8,980 nt of DNA from Pseudomonadota bacterium (GCA_005776735.1 SXOM01000112.1:1-8980), one strand, 5' to 3'; positions 1 to 6,809 are shown, counted from the first letter of the stretch. The notes: generated by a model not told the origin, from the sequence alone. Program-made: numbers and translations.

Positions 1-54
1 ACCGGCCGCTCGTCGGGCCGCAGCCGGCGCCCGGCGCGTGGCCCCAGCGGCGGT
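1..54. other. Left edge, no feature seen
   Basis: These bases follow the helicase stop. No ATG is present on the minus strand here and no terminator with a T-tract is visible, so I cannot tell whether a downstream operon partner begins just outside the window. Confidence 0.5.
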
Positions 55-2517
55 TCAGCGACGCGGGTCGCGGCCGCGTCGCAAGCGGGCCAACCGCGCG
101 GCGGGGGTCTCGGTGGTCGCGACGTTCTTGCTCAGCCGCGACTCGTAGAGGGGCATGCCGAGCGGGCTGGGCCGGGGCGGTCGGGTGAGCACCACGCGGG
201 CCCCGCGGAGCCGCGCCAGTGCGGCCCCGAGTCGTGCCTGGTCGAAGTGTTGTTCGACCACCTCGCGTCGCGCCTGCTGCAAGAGCGGGTTGTCCGGCTC
301 GTACCGGACGAAGACGTCGTAGAGCAACGACGCCGACGCCTGCACCTGGCGCGCGGACTTCGGCTCCCACGGGTTGCCGGGGTGCAGGAAGCCGGCGACC
401 CGGGCGATCTCCCGGAACCGCCGGCGCATGAGCTCGGAGATGTGCACACTCGCGAGGATGTCGTCCACGAGGCCCTCCGCGGCGAAGAGGCCCGCGCCGA
501 GGAGCGCGGCCCAGTCGAGCGGTTCGGGGTGCAGGAGCTCCAGACCGTGGTCGTCGGTGGCGATGGTGAACGTGGCCGGGTGAACGCGGCCCACGCGCAG
601 CGCGAGCAGGGCGCCGAGCCCTTCGTGGACCCGCCGCCCTTCGAACGGGAAGAGGAAGAGGTGGTGGCCCTCGTCGGTCTCGACCACCTCGGCGAGGAGC
701 TCGTCCGCGCGCGGGACGCAGGAGACCGCGGCCTGCTCGGCCAGGAGCGCCTCGGCGGCGACGAGCTCCGGGGCGTCGCGACGACCGCCGGCCGCCTCGT
801 CGAACACGCGCCGCAGCGCATGACCGAGGGCGCCGGTGATGGGCAACTTCATGCCGGGCCAGTGCACCGTGCGGGTGGTCTTCTTGGTGGCCCGCTTCGC
901 GTACACCACCATCGCGCGCACGCCGACCAGCTCCAGGCGTTCGCCGGCGAAGACGAAGACCTCGCCGGGGTGGAGCGCGGCGATGAAGCCCTCGTCGATG
1001 GTGCCCACGCGCCCGCGCCCGGCCACCTGGACCGGCAACGACGCGTCGGCGACGATCGTGCCGACCGACGCACGGTGGATGCGGGCGATCCGCTCGTCGG
1101 GCACCTGGTGTACGCCGTCGTCGCCCTGGACGACCTTGCGGAACTCCGGGTAGGCCGCCAACGACACCCCGCCTTCGCGCACCAGGGCGAGGGCGCGGTC
1201 GAACTCCTCGCGCCGGAGGGTGCGGTAGCTGTAGGCCCCGCACACCTCCGCGTAGAGCACGTCGGGGACGAACCCGCCACCGAGGCCGCAGGTCACGAGG
1301 TGCTGCGCCAGGACGTCGAACGGCTTGCCGAGCGGCGCGCGGGGCTCGACCTCGCCGCGGGCGATGGCATCGCGGCAGGCGACGATCTCGAAGAGCTGGA
1401 GCGCGTGGGTCGGGACGCAGTACACCTCGGCGGTGGCCCCGGGCCGATGCGCGGCGCGACCGGCGCGCTGGACCAGGCGGGCGATGCCCTTGGGCGAGCC
1501 GATCTGCGCGACGACGTCGACCGGCGCGAGGTCCACGCCGAGGTCGAGGCTCGCGGTGCACACCACCAGCCGCAGCGCGCCCGACTTCAGGCCGTCCTCG
1601 ACGCGGGCACGCTCGTCGCCGTCGATGCTGCCGTGGTGCAGGCCCATCCACTCGAACCACGCCGGGTCGTGCAGCACCAACGCCTGGAACCACAGCTCGG
1701 CCTGGGCGCGGGTGTTGCAGAAGACGAGCGTGGGCCGCGCCGGGTCGAGCCGCTCGGCGAGGCGCGGGGCCATCGCCGTCCCGAAGTGCCCGCTGTAGGG
1801 GAGCGTGCGGCCCGCTTCGGGCAAGAGCGTCGTGAGCACGACGGGGCGCTCGAGCTCGGCGCGGACGATGGAGTACGGCCGACCCGCGCCGACGGCGGCC
1901 TGGGCGGCCTCGTCGACGTTCTGGACCGTCGCCGACAGCGCCCAGGTGCGCAGTTCGGGCGCGAACGACCGCAGCCGTGCCAGGGCCAGCTCGACCTGGG
2001 TGCCCCGCTTGTTGTCGAGGAGCTCGTGCCACTCGTCCACGACCACGAGGCCGAGCCCGCCGAACCGTGTGGCGGCATCGGGCCAGGTGAGCATGAGGCA
2101 CAACGACTCGGGCGTGGTGATGAGGACCTCGGGCAGCCCGGCCTTCTGGCGGGCCCGGACGTGGCCGGCGGTGTCGCCGGTGCGCGTCTCGACCCGCAGG
2201 CCGAGGCCGAGGTCGCGGACGGGGCGAGCCAGCGCCTTTTCGAGGTCGCGCGCCATCGCCCGGAGCGGCGAGAGGTACACGATGCGCTCGTGCGCGCACA
2301 GGGCCGCCAGCGTGGCGGCGTAGGTCTTGCCCGAGCCCGTCGGGACGGTCAGCAGGCCGGACTCGCCGGCGAGAAACCTGCGCCACACCTCGACCTGGAA
2401 CGGGTGCGCCACCCAACCCTGGCGCGCGAACCACCCGGCCGCGGCGGCCGCGGGGTCGCCCGCGGGCGGGGGCGCCGGCTTGCGGCCTGCCGGGGTCTGA
2501 TAAGCTCGCCGCGCCAT
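55..2517 (-). CDS. Lhr-type DEXH-box DNA helicase, ligase-associated DNA damage response clade
   Basis: 820-aa superfamily 2 helicase, presumably acting on DNA during repair; cytoplasmic. Visible motifs: Q-motif FQ (40-41), Walker A PTGSGKT (59-65), Ia SPLRAMA (83-89), TTPESL (134-139), Walker B DEWH (161-164), SAT (195-197), motif IV LVFCNTR (264-270), motif V ASLDLGVDL (322-330) and motif VI QRAGRAAHRPG (350-360). The rest is the Lhr-like winged-helix and Lhr-specific region, including PGEVFVFAGERLEL (517-530). The opening GWVAHPFQ...AGESGLLTVPTGSGKT and the tail GMPLYESRLS...ARLARL match my memory of the TIGR04121 family, usually about 800-830 aa and encoded beside an ATP-dependent ligase, an exonuclease and a phosphoesterase. 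No such partner is upstream; downstream lies outside the window. The frame stays open upstream to 2937, but ATG at 2517 gives family length, and the extra 140 codons lie antisense to the lipoprotein gene. No strong Shine-Dalgarno. Function known for family; clade inferred. Confidence 0.93.
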   Translation of the reverse strand: MARRAYQTPAGRKPAPPPAGDPAAAAAGWFARQGWVAHPFQVEVWRRFLAGESGLLTVPTGSGKTYAATLAALCAHERIVYLSPLRAMARDLEKALARPVRDLGLGLRVETRTGDTAGHVRARQKAGLPEVLITTPESLCLMLTWPDAATRFGGLGLVVVDEWHELLDNKRGTQVELALARLRSFAPELRTWALSATVQNVDEAAQAAVGAGRPYSIVRAELERPVVLTTLLPEAGRTLPYSGHFGTAMAPRLAERLDPARPTLVFCNTRAQAELWFQALVLHDPAWFEWMGLHHGSIDGDERARVEDGLKSGALRLVVCTASLDLGVDLAPVDVVAQIGSPKGIARLVQRAGRAAHRPGATAEVYCVPTHALQLFEIVACRDAIARGEVEPRAPLGKPFDVLAQHLVTCGLGGGFVPDVLYAEVCGAYSYRTLRREEFDRALALVREGGVSLAAYPEFRKVVQGDDGVHQVPDERIARIHRASVGTIVADASLPVQVAGRGRVGTIDEGFIAALHPGEVFVFAGERLELVGVRAMVVYAKRATKKTTRTVHWPGMKLPITGALGHALRRVFDEAAGGRRDAPELVAAEALLAEQAAVSCVPRADELLAEVVETDEGHHLFLFPFEGRRVHEGLGALLALRVGRVHPATFTIATDDHGLELLHPEPLDWAALLGAGLFAAEGLVDDILASVHISELMRRRFREIARVAGFLHPGNPWEPKSARQVQASASLLYDVFVRYEPDNPLLQQARREVVEQHFDQARLGAALARLRGARVVLTRPPRPSPLGMPLYESRLSKNVATTETPAARLARLRRGRDPRR
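2501..2506 (+). promoter_or_regulatory. Candidate -10 box (TAAGCT) for the small lipoprotein gene
   Basis: TAAGCT fits a TANNNT -10 element and ends 9 nt before ATG 2516, implying a leaderless or very short-leader message. A weak -35-like TTGCGG lies at 2480-2485 with a short 15-nt spacer. The box sits inside the first codons of the divergent helicase. Assignment is inference from similar boxes ahead of other starts in this window. Confidence 0.35.
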
Positions 2518-2863
2518 GCTGTTCGCCCTGCTCCATATCGCCTGCGCCCCTCCCGAGGACACCGGCGACTCCGCCCCCGAAGAGGACACGGTCATCCCCG
2601 AGCAGCCGGTGTGCGAACCCGCCGTGGTCGAGTACGACGGCCCCGACGAGCCGCACGTGGGCGACGCGTGGACGTTCTGGCTCACCTGCGACGGGGTGCT
2701 GCAGATGGGGGCCAGCCGCCTCTCGGTCGAGCCGGCGGCCGCCGGGAGCATCGACGACAGCGGGTCGGCCCCCGTGATCACGTGGAGCGAGGCGGGGACC
2801 GCGCTGCTCAAGGTGCAGACCGGGCGGTTCAAGGGCGAGCGCGAGGTCGTGGTCTTGCCGTAG
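2516..2863 (+). CDS. Small predicted lipoprotein with possible Ig-like beta-sandwich domain
   Basis: 115 aa, not recognised as a named family. It starts MLFALLHIAC, so Cys10 could be the lipidated residue after a very short hydrophobic leader with no Lys or Arg. This is a poor canonical lipobox (H-I-A-C). An acidic, Pro/Thr/Asp-rich linker follows (residues 11-30), typical of small deltaproteobacterial surface lipoproteins. Residues 36-115 alternate hydrophobic and polar residues (for example VGDAWTFWLTCDG, PVITWSEAGTALLKVQTG) and end in VVVLP, suggesting an Ig-like beta-sandwich; Cys33 and Cys58 could form a disulfide. The in-frame stop TAA at 2501-2503 leaves ATG 2516 as the only upstream start. 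The ATG overlaps the divergent helicase start codon by two bases, and the gene converges with the membrane-protein gene 16 bp past its stop. No Shine-Dalgarno; a TAAGCT box lies 9 nt before ATG. Role unknown. Confidence 0.72.
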   Translation: MLFALLHIACAPPEDTGDSAPEEDTVIPEQPVCEPAVVEYDGPDEPHVGDAWTFWLTCDGVLQMGASRLSVEPAAAGSIDDSGSAPVITWSEAGTALLKVQTGRFKGEREVVVLP

Positions 2864-2866
2864 GCC

Positions 2867-2878
2867 GCCGGCCCCGGC
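2867..2878. terminator. Short GC hairpin between convergent genes
   Basis: GCCGG-CC-CCGGC lies in the 16-bp gap between the convergent stops at 2861-2863 and 2880-2882. It could slow polymerase from either side, but the loop is only 2 nt (or 4 nt with a 4-bp stem) and there is no T-tract, so a true intrinsic terminator is doubtful. Confidence 0.25.
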
Positions 2879-2879
2879 T

Positions 2880-4553
2880 TCACTGCGCGGGCGTGCCCCG
2901 CAGGTCCCACCAGCACTCCCGCCCACCCGCCACGCACACCGGCTCGCCGAGCAGGTCACGCAGGAGCACGTCGGCGGCGCGCGAGGCGCGCGGCCGGTCC
3001 ACCACGATCGTGTCCACACCGGCCTCGTGGAGCGCCTGCACGTCGGCGGGCGTGACGGCGGGCAGCGTCACCTCCACCGCAACCTCGGTCGCGTCCTGAC
3101 CGTTGGGGTTGGGCTTCTTCCGCCCATGGGGCCGTGCGCGCTCCGCCACCAGCACCGCCTTGACCAGCGGCTGCGCCTCCGCCCAGCGCCCCCACGCCGC
3201 CGGCCACAGGTACTCGTCCCACATCGACATCCCGTTCACCAGCGGGCGGCGGTGGTGCACCCACTGCGCAAAGCGCACCTTCCCGACCTCCGGATCCAGC
3301 ATCGGCAGGAACCACACCGCCCCCGGACCGACCCGGTCGGCCCACTCGGGGCGCGGCGGTACCCTCCAGCCCGTGAGCACGCCGGGCACGCCCACCCCCT
3401 GGGCCACGGAGACGAGGAGCCCCAACCCCGCCAGCGCCCGCACCCCGCCCCCCCTCGCGACCGCGACCGCGGCGAGCGCGGCGAGCGCGACCGTGGCCCC
3501 CGCGAGCGCCCGGTGCGGCCACCAGAAGCGGTCGAACCCCGGGAGCGCCTGCAGCAGCTTGAGCGGCGTCGGCACGAACGTACCCGCCAGCTTGACCTCT
3601 TCGCCCATCGCGGTGAAGCACAGGAGCGCCGTCGCGACCGCCAGGCCCACGGCGCGGCCTCGGGGACGCCCCAGACACGCGAGCACGCCCACGCCGAAGA
3701 GCAGCTGCGGCACGTAGGCCACGATGCGCGGGTGGGGAATCCAAAAAAAGCCGCCCCCCAACCGCGTCGCGTTGGGGATGGGCGCCGAGTCGACCCCGCG
3801 CCCGGCCATCTGGTCCCACCCGAGCGCCGAGAACACCGCGAACGGCGCCGCCACCGCCACGCTGACCGCGGCCGCGACCGCCAACGCACGCAGGCGCTCC
3901 CGCCGGGCCACGCCGGGCTCGGCGAGCCCGCCGAGGAACGCCGCACCCACGACACCCGCTCCGAAGAGGCCGTAGAACCAGTACCCGAGCCCGGCCACCG
4001 CCAACCAGGTGCCGGCCCGCGCGCCGCCGCGCCCGTCGACCGCGGCGCTCCAGGCGTGGCCGAGCGCCATGGCCATCGGGCCGAGCACCGTCTGGGTGAT
4101 GCGCCCGGTCTGCTCTTCGCCCCAGGCGTACGGCGACATCGCCATCACCAGCGCCGCCGCCGGGCCCGCCCACCCGCGCCCGCCCACCCGCTCGCCGAGC
4201 CACCCGCCCGCGAGCCCGTTGAGCACCAGCACCACCGCCGCGAACAGCGCGAGCCCGCGCTCGGGACCGAGCGCCCACAAGAACGGCTGCGCCGCCACCG
4301 CGTCGACCACGTTCTGGACCGCGAGCAGGAACGGACGCCCCGTCGGGAACCACATCGCCGTGGTGTGGCCCAACGACGCCCCGCCGGTCAGGACTTCGCC
4401 CACGAGCGCGTAGATGTACAGCCCGTGCCCCCCGTCGATGGGGAGCTCACGTTGGCCGGGCACCTGACCCGCCCAGAGCGCGGGCCCGAACGGCCAGAGA
4501 CCCGCCACGGCGACGAGGCCAACCAACGCCCGGTCCCAACCGAAGCGGGCCAC
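2880..4553 (-). CDS. Multi-pass membrane protein, GT-C glycosyltransferase-like
   Basis: 557 aa. Probable membrane spans at about 9-28, 42-57, 99-118, 128-146, 153-170, 182-209, 222-244, 276-294, 300-316, 347-366 and 371-390, then a mostly soluble C-terminal domain (about 395-557). The layout of a first helix, a loop with a conserved-looking Asp (D40 in PIDGGHGLY), many helices and a C-terminal extracytoplasmic domain recalls GT-C enzymes, which transfer sugars from polyprenyl-phosphate donors at the outer face of the inner membrane. Other notable stretches are PTGRPFL (70-75), PYAWGEEQ (141-148), GFDRFWWPHRAL (339-350) and NGMSMWDEYLW (440-450). The start is GTG, 3 bases after the stop of the upstream M18 aminopeptidase, so translation is probably coupled. 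A YfhO-like or unassigned membrane protein is the alternative. No specific substrate can be named; the GT-C call is structural inference only. Confidence 0.7.
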   Translation of the reverse strand: MARFGWDRALVGLVAVAGLWPFGPALWAGQVPGQRELPIDGGHGLYIYALVGEVLTGGASLGHTTAMWFPTGRPFLLAVQNVVDAVAAQPFLWALGPERGLALFAAVVLVLNGLAGGWLGERVGGRGWAGPAAALVMAMSPYAWGEEQTGRITQTVLGPMAMALGHAWSAAVDGRGGARAGTWLAVAGLGYWFYGLFGAGVVGAAFLGGLAEPGVARRERLRALAVAAAVSVAVAAPFAVFSALGWDQMAGRGVDSAPIPNATRLGGGFFWIPHPRIVAYVPQLLFGVGVLACLGRPRGRAVGLAVATALLCFTAMGEEVKLAGTFVPTPLKLLQALPGFDRFWWPHRALAGATVALAALAAVAVARGGGVRALAGLGLLVSVAQGVGVPGVLTGWRVPPRPEWADRVGPGAVWFLPMLDPEVGKVRFAQWVHHRRPLVNGMSMWDEYLWPAAWGRWAEAQPLVKAVLVAERARPHGRKKPNPNGQDATEVAVEVTLPAVTPADVQALHEAGVDTIVVDRPRASRAADVLLRDLLGEPVCVAGGRECWWDLRGTPAQ

Positions 4554-4556
4554 CCG

Positions 4557-5849
4557 CTACCGCATCCCGCCGAAGAACTTCGCCATCGCCCCGACCATGT
4601 GGGCGTGGTCGCGGGTGCCGCACGTCTCGCGCGCCGAGTGCATCGACAACATCGGGTTGCCCACGTCGACGGTGCGCACGGCGAGCTGGGCCGCCACCAG
4701 CGGGCCCACCGTCGAGCCGCAGGCGAGGTCGGCGCGGTTGACGAACCACTGCGACGGCGCTCCCGCCGCCTCGCACAACCGCTGGAACATGGCGGCACCC
4801 TCGGCCTCGGTCCCGTAGCGGTGCGACGCGTTCTGCTTCACCACCGGGCCTGCGTTGAGCTTGGGCATGTGTTCGCCGTCGTGTTTGTCGCCGAACGCCG
4901 GGTGCACGGCGTGGGCCATGTCCGCGCTCACCAGCCAACTCTGCGCCAGGGCCCGGGGCAGCCCCCCCGCCGCGTCGCCCGGGACGTCGAGCACCAGCCG
5001 CTCGAGCAGGTGCCCGAGCCACGCGCTCTGCGCCCCGCGTTCGCTGGTGGAGCCGATCTCCTCGTGGTCGAAGAGCGCCAGGACCGCGGTGGGCGCGGCC
5101 TCACCGCCGTCGGACGCCAAGAGCGCCTCGAGGCCCGCGTGGCAGCTCGCGAGGTTGTCGAGCCGCGCCGACGCCAGGAACTCGCCCCCCGCGCCGCTCA
5201 CCGTCGCGGGCGTGAGGTCGTAGAGCGACAGGTCCCACGCCAAAAGGTCGGCGGGCTCCACCGCCAGGGCGGCGGCGAGCAGGCCACGCAGGGGCTCGGC
5301 GGTCTTGTCGTCGGACTGCGCCAGGATGGCCGGGAGGTCCTTCTGCGCGTTGAGCTTGAGCCCGTCGTCGTTGACCCCCCGGTTGAGGTGGATCGCGAGC
5401 GTGGGAATCCGACAGAGCGGCTGGCGCAGGTTCACCAGCGCTGCGCGCTGCCCCTGCCCGTCGCGGACCACCACCCGGCCCGCGATGCCCAGGTCGCGGT
5501 CCACCCAGGTGGCTTGCTGCACACCACCGTAGACCTCGACGCCGAGGCGCACGTAGCCGTGCTCGCGGAGGTGTGGCCGCGGCTTGATGCGCAGGTTGGG
5601 CGAGTCGGTGTGCGCCGCGACGATGCCGAAGCCGGCCGCCGCAGGGTGGGTCGCGCCGACGCGGAAGGCCACCAGCGACCCCGCCCGACGGACGAACCCC
5701 CGCGTGCCGGCCACGCGGCGCTCGGGGGCCGCGCGTTCGTCGACCTCGACGTAGCCGGCCGCCTCCAACAGGCGCGCCGCCTCGGCGGCCGCATGGAACG
5801 AGGTGGGCGAGACGTCGAGCCAGGCACGGAAGCGGTCGAGGAGGTCCAT
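4557..5849 (-). CDS. apeB: M18 family aspartyl aminopeptidase
   Basis: 430 aa, the full usual length of bacterial M18 enzymes, which use two zinc ions to remove N-terminal acidic residues from peptides in the cytoplasm. No signal peptide. All expected metal and catalytic positions are visible: His80 and Asp82 in AAHTDSPNLRIKP, the bridging Asp231 in SARLDNLAS, catalytic and ligand Glu263/Glu264 in FDHEEIGSTSERGAQS, Asp310 in SADMAHAVHP and His404 in NPMLSMHSARE. The region FGDKHDGEHMPKLNAGPVVK (319-338) and the VNRAD...GSTVGP segment (370-383) are also typical of the family. ATG at 5849 begins MDLLDRFRAWLDVSPTSFHA, the usual M18 N-terminus, with no Shine-Dalgarno; a TAGCCC box lies 6 nt upstream. 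First gene of a two-gene unit with the membrane protein (3-bp gap). The link between peptide trimming and that membrane protein is unknown. Confidence 0.96.
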   Translation of the reverse strand: MDLLDRFRAWLDVSPTSFHAAAEAARLLEAAGYVEVDERAAPERRVAGTRGFVRRAGSLVAFRVGATHPAAAGFGIVAAHTDSPNLRIKPRPHLREHGYVRLGVEVYGGVQQATWVDRDLGIAGRVVVRDGQGQRAALVNLRQPLCRIPTLAIHLNRGVNDDGLKLNAQKDLPAILAQSDDKTAEPLRGLLAAALAVEPADLLAWDLSLYDLTPATVSGAGGEFLASARLDNLASCHAGLEALLASDGGEAAPTAVLALFDHEEIGSTSERGAQSAWLGHLLERLVLDVPGDAAGGLPRALAQSWLVSADMAHAVHPAFGDKHDGEHMPKLNAGPVVKQNASHRYGTEAEGAAMFQRLCEAAGAPSQWFVNRADLACGSTVGPLVAAQLAVRTVDVGNPMLSMHSARETCGTRDHAHMVGAMAKFFGGMR

Positions 5850-5855
5850 CCCGGC

Positions 5856-5861
5856 GGGCTA
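5856..5861 (-). promoter_or_regulatory. Candidate -10-like TAGCCC box for the M18 gene
   Basis: Read on the minus strand, TTAGCCC sits 6 nt before ATG 5849 in place of a ribosome binding site. The secreted peptidase at 7794 has nearly the same arrangement (TAGCCG, 6 nt). No good -35 is visible. Weak by itself. Confidence 0.25.
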
Positions 5862-5956
5862 ACCCGGGCGTTGTGCCGCGACCGTCCGCACGTCGAGCAG
5901 GAGCCGGCGCACAACGCGGCGGCGGACCGCGCGCCGGCCTCGGTCGAGGTCGGGAC

Positions 5957-5988
5957 GGGCCCGGCGCGGGCCCACCGGGGGCTCCCCG
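5957..5988. repeat. Two tandem GC-rich hairpins upstream of tRNA-Leu
   Basis: Hairpin 1 is GGGCCCG-GCG-CGGGCCC (5957-5973, 7 bp perfect stem, 3-nt loop). Hairpin 2 is CGGGG-GCT-CCCCG (5976-5988, 5 bp perfect stem, 3-nt loop), two bases later. They fill the spacer between the divergent M18 gene and the tRNA. No T-tract follows either stem. They may be a transcription insulator, a structured leader for the tRNA precursor, or just a consequence of high GC. Confidence 0.5.
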
Positions 5989-6005
5989 AGGTTACGCCCG
6001 TGCAG

Positions 6006-6084
6006 GGGCCGGTGGCGGAACGGCATACGCGCCTGACTTAAAATCAGGGTCACCCTGTGGGTTCGACTCCCACCCGGCCCACCA
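6006..6084 (+). tRNA. tRNA-Leu (anticodon UAA), encoded CCA, short variable region
   Basis: A full cloverleaf can be drawn. Acceptor stem GGGCCGG (6006-6012) pairs with CCGGCCC (6074-6080), followed by discriminator A6081 and CCA (6082-6084). D stem GCG/CGC (6015-6017/6028-6030) has GG in the loop. Anticodon stem CCTGA/TCAGG (6032-6036/6044-6048) closes loop CTTAAAA with anticodon TAA at 6039-6041. T arm GTGGG-TTCGACT-CCCAC spans 6057-6073. The D-arm (TGGCGGAAC..GGCA) and A73 fit leucine. The oddity is the variable region: only 8 nt (6049-6056), whereas leucine tRNAs normally carry a long class II arm. AGGG-TCA-CCCT (6046-6056) is a perfect hairpin that borrows three bases of the anticodon stem. 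The only RNA gene seen in the window. Confidence 0.94.
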
Positions 6085-6123
6085 CATTTGACGCCGGCTG
6101 CGAGTCGGGGCCTTCCCCCGCTC

Positions 6124-6558
6124 CTACCGGCCCTCCTCGAGTTCAGGCGCGGGCTGGGTCCAGTCCTCCACCTCCACGCGGAGGCGCGAAAAATGGCGGG
6201 TGTTCGCCGTGACCACCACCATCTGGTTCGCGGCCGCGGTGGCGGCGACGATCAGGTCGGCCAGGTCGACGGGCTCCCCGCGCGCCTCGGTTCGAGCGCG
6301 CTCGACGCCGAGCCACTCGGCGGCCCGCGCGTCGAAGGCCATGATCGGCGTGTTGGACACGACGCCGTCGACGAACGCCGTGAGCCTCTCGCGTCGGATC
6401 GGGTCCGGATGGCGCTGCGCGCCGAAGCGCAGCTCCCCGACCACCAGCGAGGCGATGGCATACTGCCCTTGATGGCCGCGAAGCCGCATCCGAAGCCCCT
6501 CCGGCGGACGCGGCCACGAGAGCGCACTCACGGTGGAGCTATCGAGGAGGTATCTCAC
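6124..6558 (-). CDS. vapC: PIN-domain toxin ribonuclease (VapC/FitB type)
   Basis: 144 aa, normal for FitB/VapC toxins, which are magnesium-dependent RNases cutting tRNA or other RNA and are held inactive by the paired antitoxin. PIN acidic residues are visible: Asp6 in MRYLLDSST, Glu42 in ASLVVGELRFG, and Asp98/Asp101 in PVDLADLIVAATA, followed by the characteristic VVTANTRHFSRL (115-126), where Asn119 is typical of the family. A moderately conserved FDARAAEW (75-82) precedes the last acidic cluster. The start is GTG at 6558, sharing a 4-bp GTGA overlap with the antitoxin stop, a classic coupling that keeps antitoxin synthesis ahead. The stop lies 39 bp from the tRNA 3' end, the two genes converging. 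No damaged active-site residue is seen, so the toxin is probably active. The RNA target is unknown. Confidence 0.95.
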   Translation of the reverse strand: MRYLLDSSTVSALSWPRPPEGLRMRLRGHQGQYAIASLVVGELRFGAQRHPDPIRRERLTAFVDGVVSNTPIMAFDARAAEWLGVERARTEARGEPVDLADLIVAATAAANQMVVVTANTRHFSRLRVEVEDWTQPAPELEEGR

Positions 6559-6800
6559 GAAAGGTCGACGGCTCGCCCGGCGCCCCGCAGCCTGACATCG
6601 CCGAATGCGTCCGGTTCGTCGGCCTCACCCGGCCACTCCGCTCGCCAGGCGTCGACGACCCTCAACAGGTCAGGCTGTTGAGCGGCCGCCACGAGCGAGA
6701 GCCTGCACTCCTCCTCGAGCGAGCGCCCCTGCCGGTGCGCCCGACTGCGCAGGCGGGCGATCGCGTCGTCATCCAGTCGACGGATCAGGATCTGGGCCAT
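6555..6800 (-). CDS. vapB: Ribbon-helix-helix antitoxin (FitA/VapB type)
   Basis: 81 aa. The N-terminus MAQILIRRLDDDAIARLRSRAHRQGRSLEEECR is a FitA-like ribbon-helix-helix domain: beta strand AQILIRRL, then two helices with the GRSLEEECR turn. It would dimerise and bind the operator in front of the gene. The C-terminal half (about 45-81, WRAEWPGEADEPDAFGDVRL) is acidic and Trp-containing, as expected for the segment that blocks the toxin active site. ATG at 6800 was chosen over in-frame GTG 6818 because it starts exactly at the family N-terminus, has AGAGGTG just upstream as Shine-Dalgarno, and because the longer start would lie at about the predicted transcription start. Operon with the toxin (4-bp overlap). 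Probably autorepressed through the TGATATC boxes at 6810-6829. Confidence 0.93.
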   Translation of the reverse strand: MAQILIRRLDDDAIARLRSRAHRQGRSLEEECRLSLVAAAQQPDLLRVVDAWRAEWPGEADEPDAFGDVRLRGAGRAVDLS

Positions 6801-6809
6801 GCGCACCTC

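Noticed and set aside
2518..2937. 140-codon N-terminal extension of the helicase frame
   Set aside because: Antisense to the lipoprotein gene and into the convergent spacer, Ser/Pro/Gly-rich, and would make the protein far longer than its family.
247..3099. 950-codon open frame on the plus strand, antisense to the helicase
   Set aside because: Shadow of the real minus-strand gene in GC-rich DNA: low-complexity Arg/Ala/Gly/His-rich translation with no motif, while the opposite strand has all helicase motifs. It also runs through the lipoprotein gene in another frame.
3027..6041. 1004-codon open frame on the plus strand, antisense to the membrane protein and M18 genes
   Set aside because: It crosses two well-supported genes and the tRNA start, and its translation is Arg/Pro/His-rich without any domain. 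Long antisense frames are expected at this GC content.
5859..6091. Small open frames on both strands overlapping the tRNA and its upstream spacer
   Set aside because: They read through the tRNA gene, lack recognisable features or ribosome sites, and are Arg/Gly-rich chance frames.
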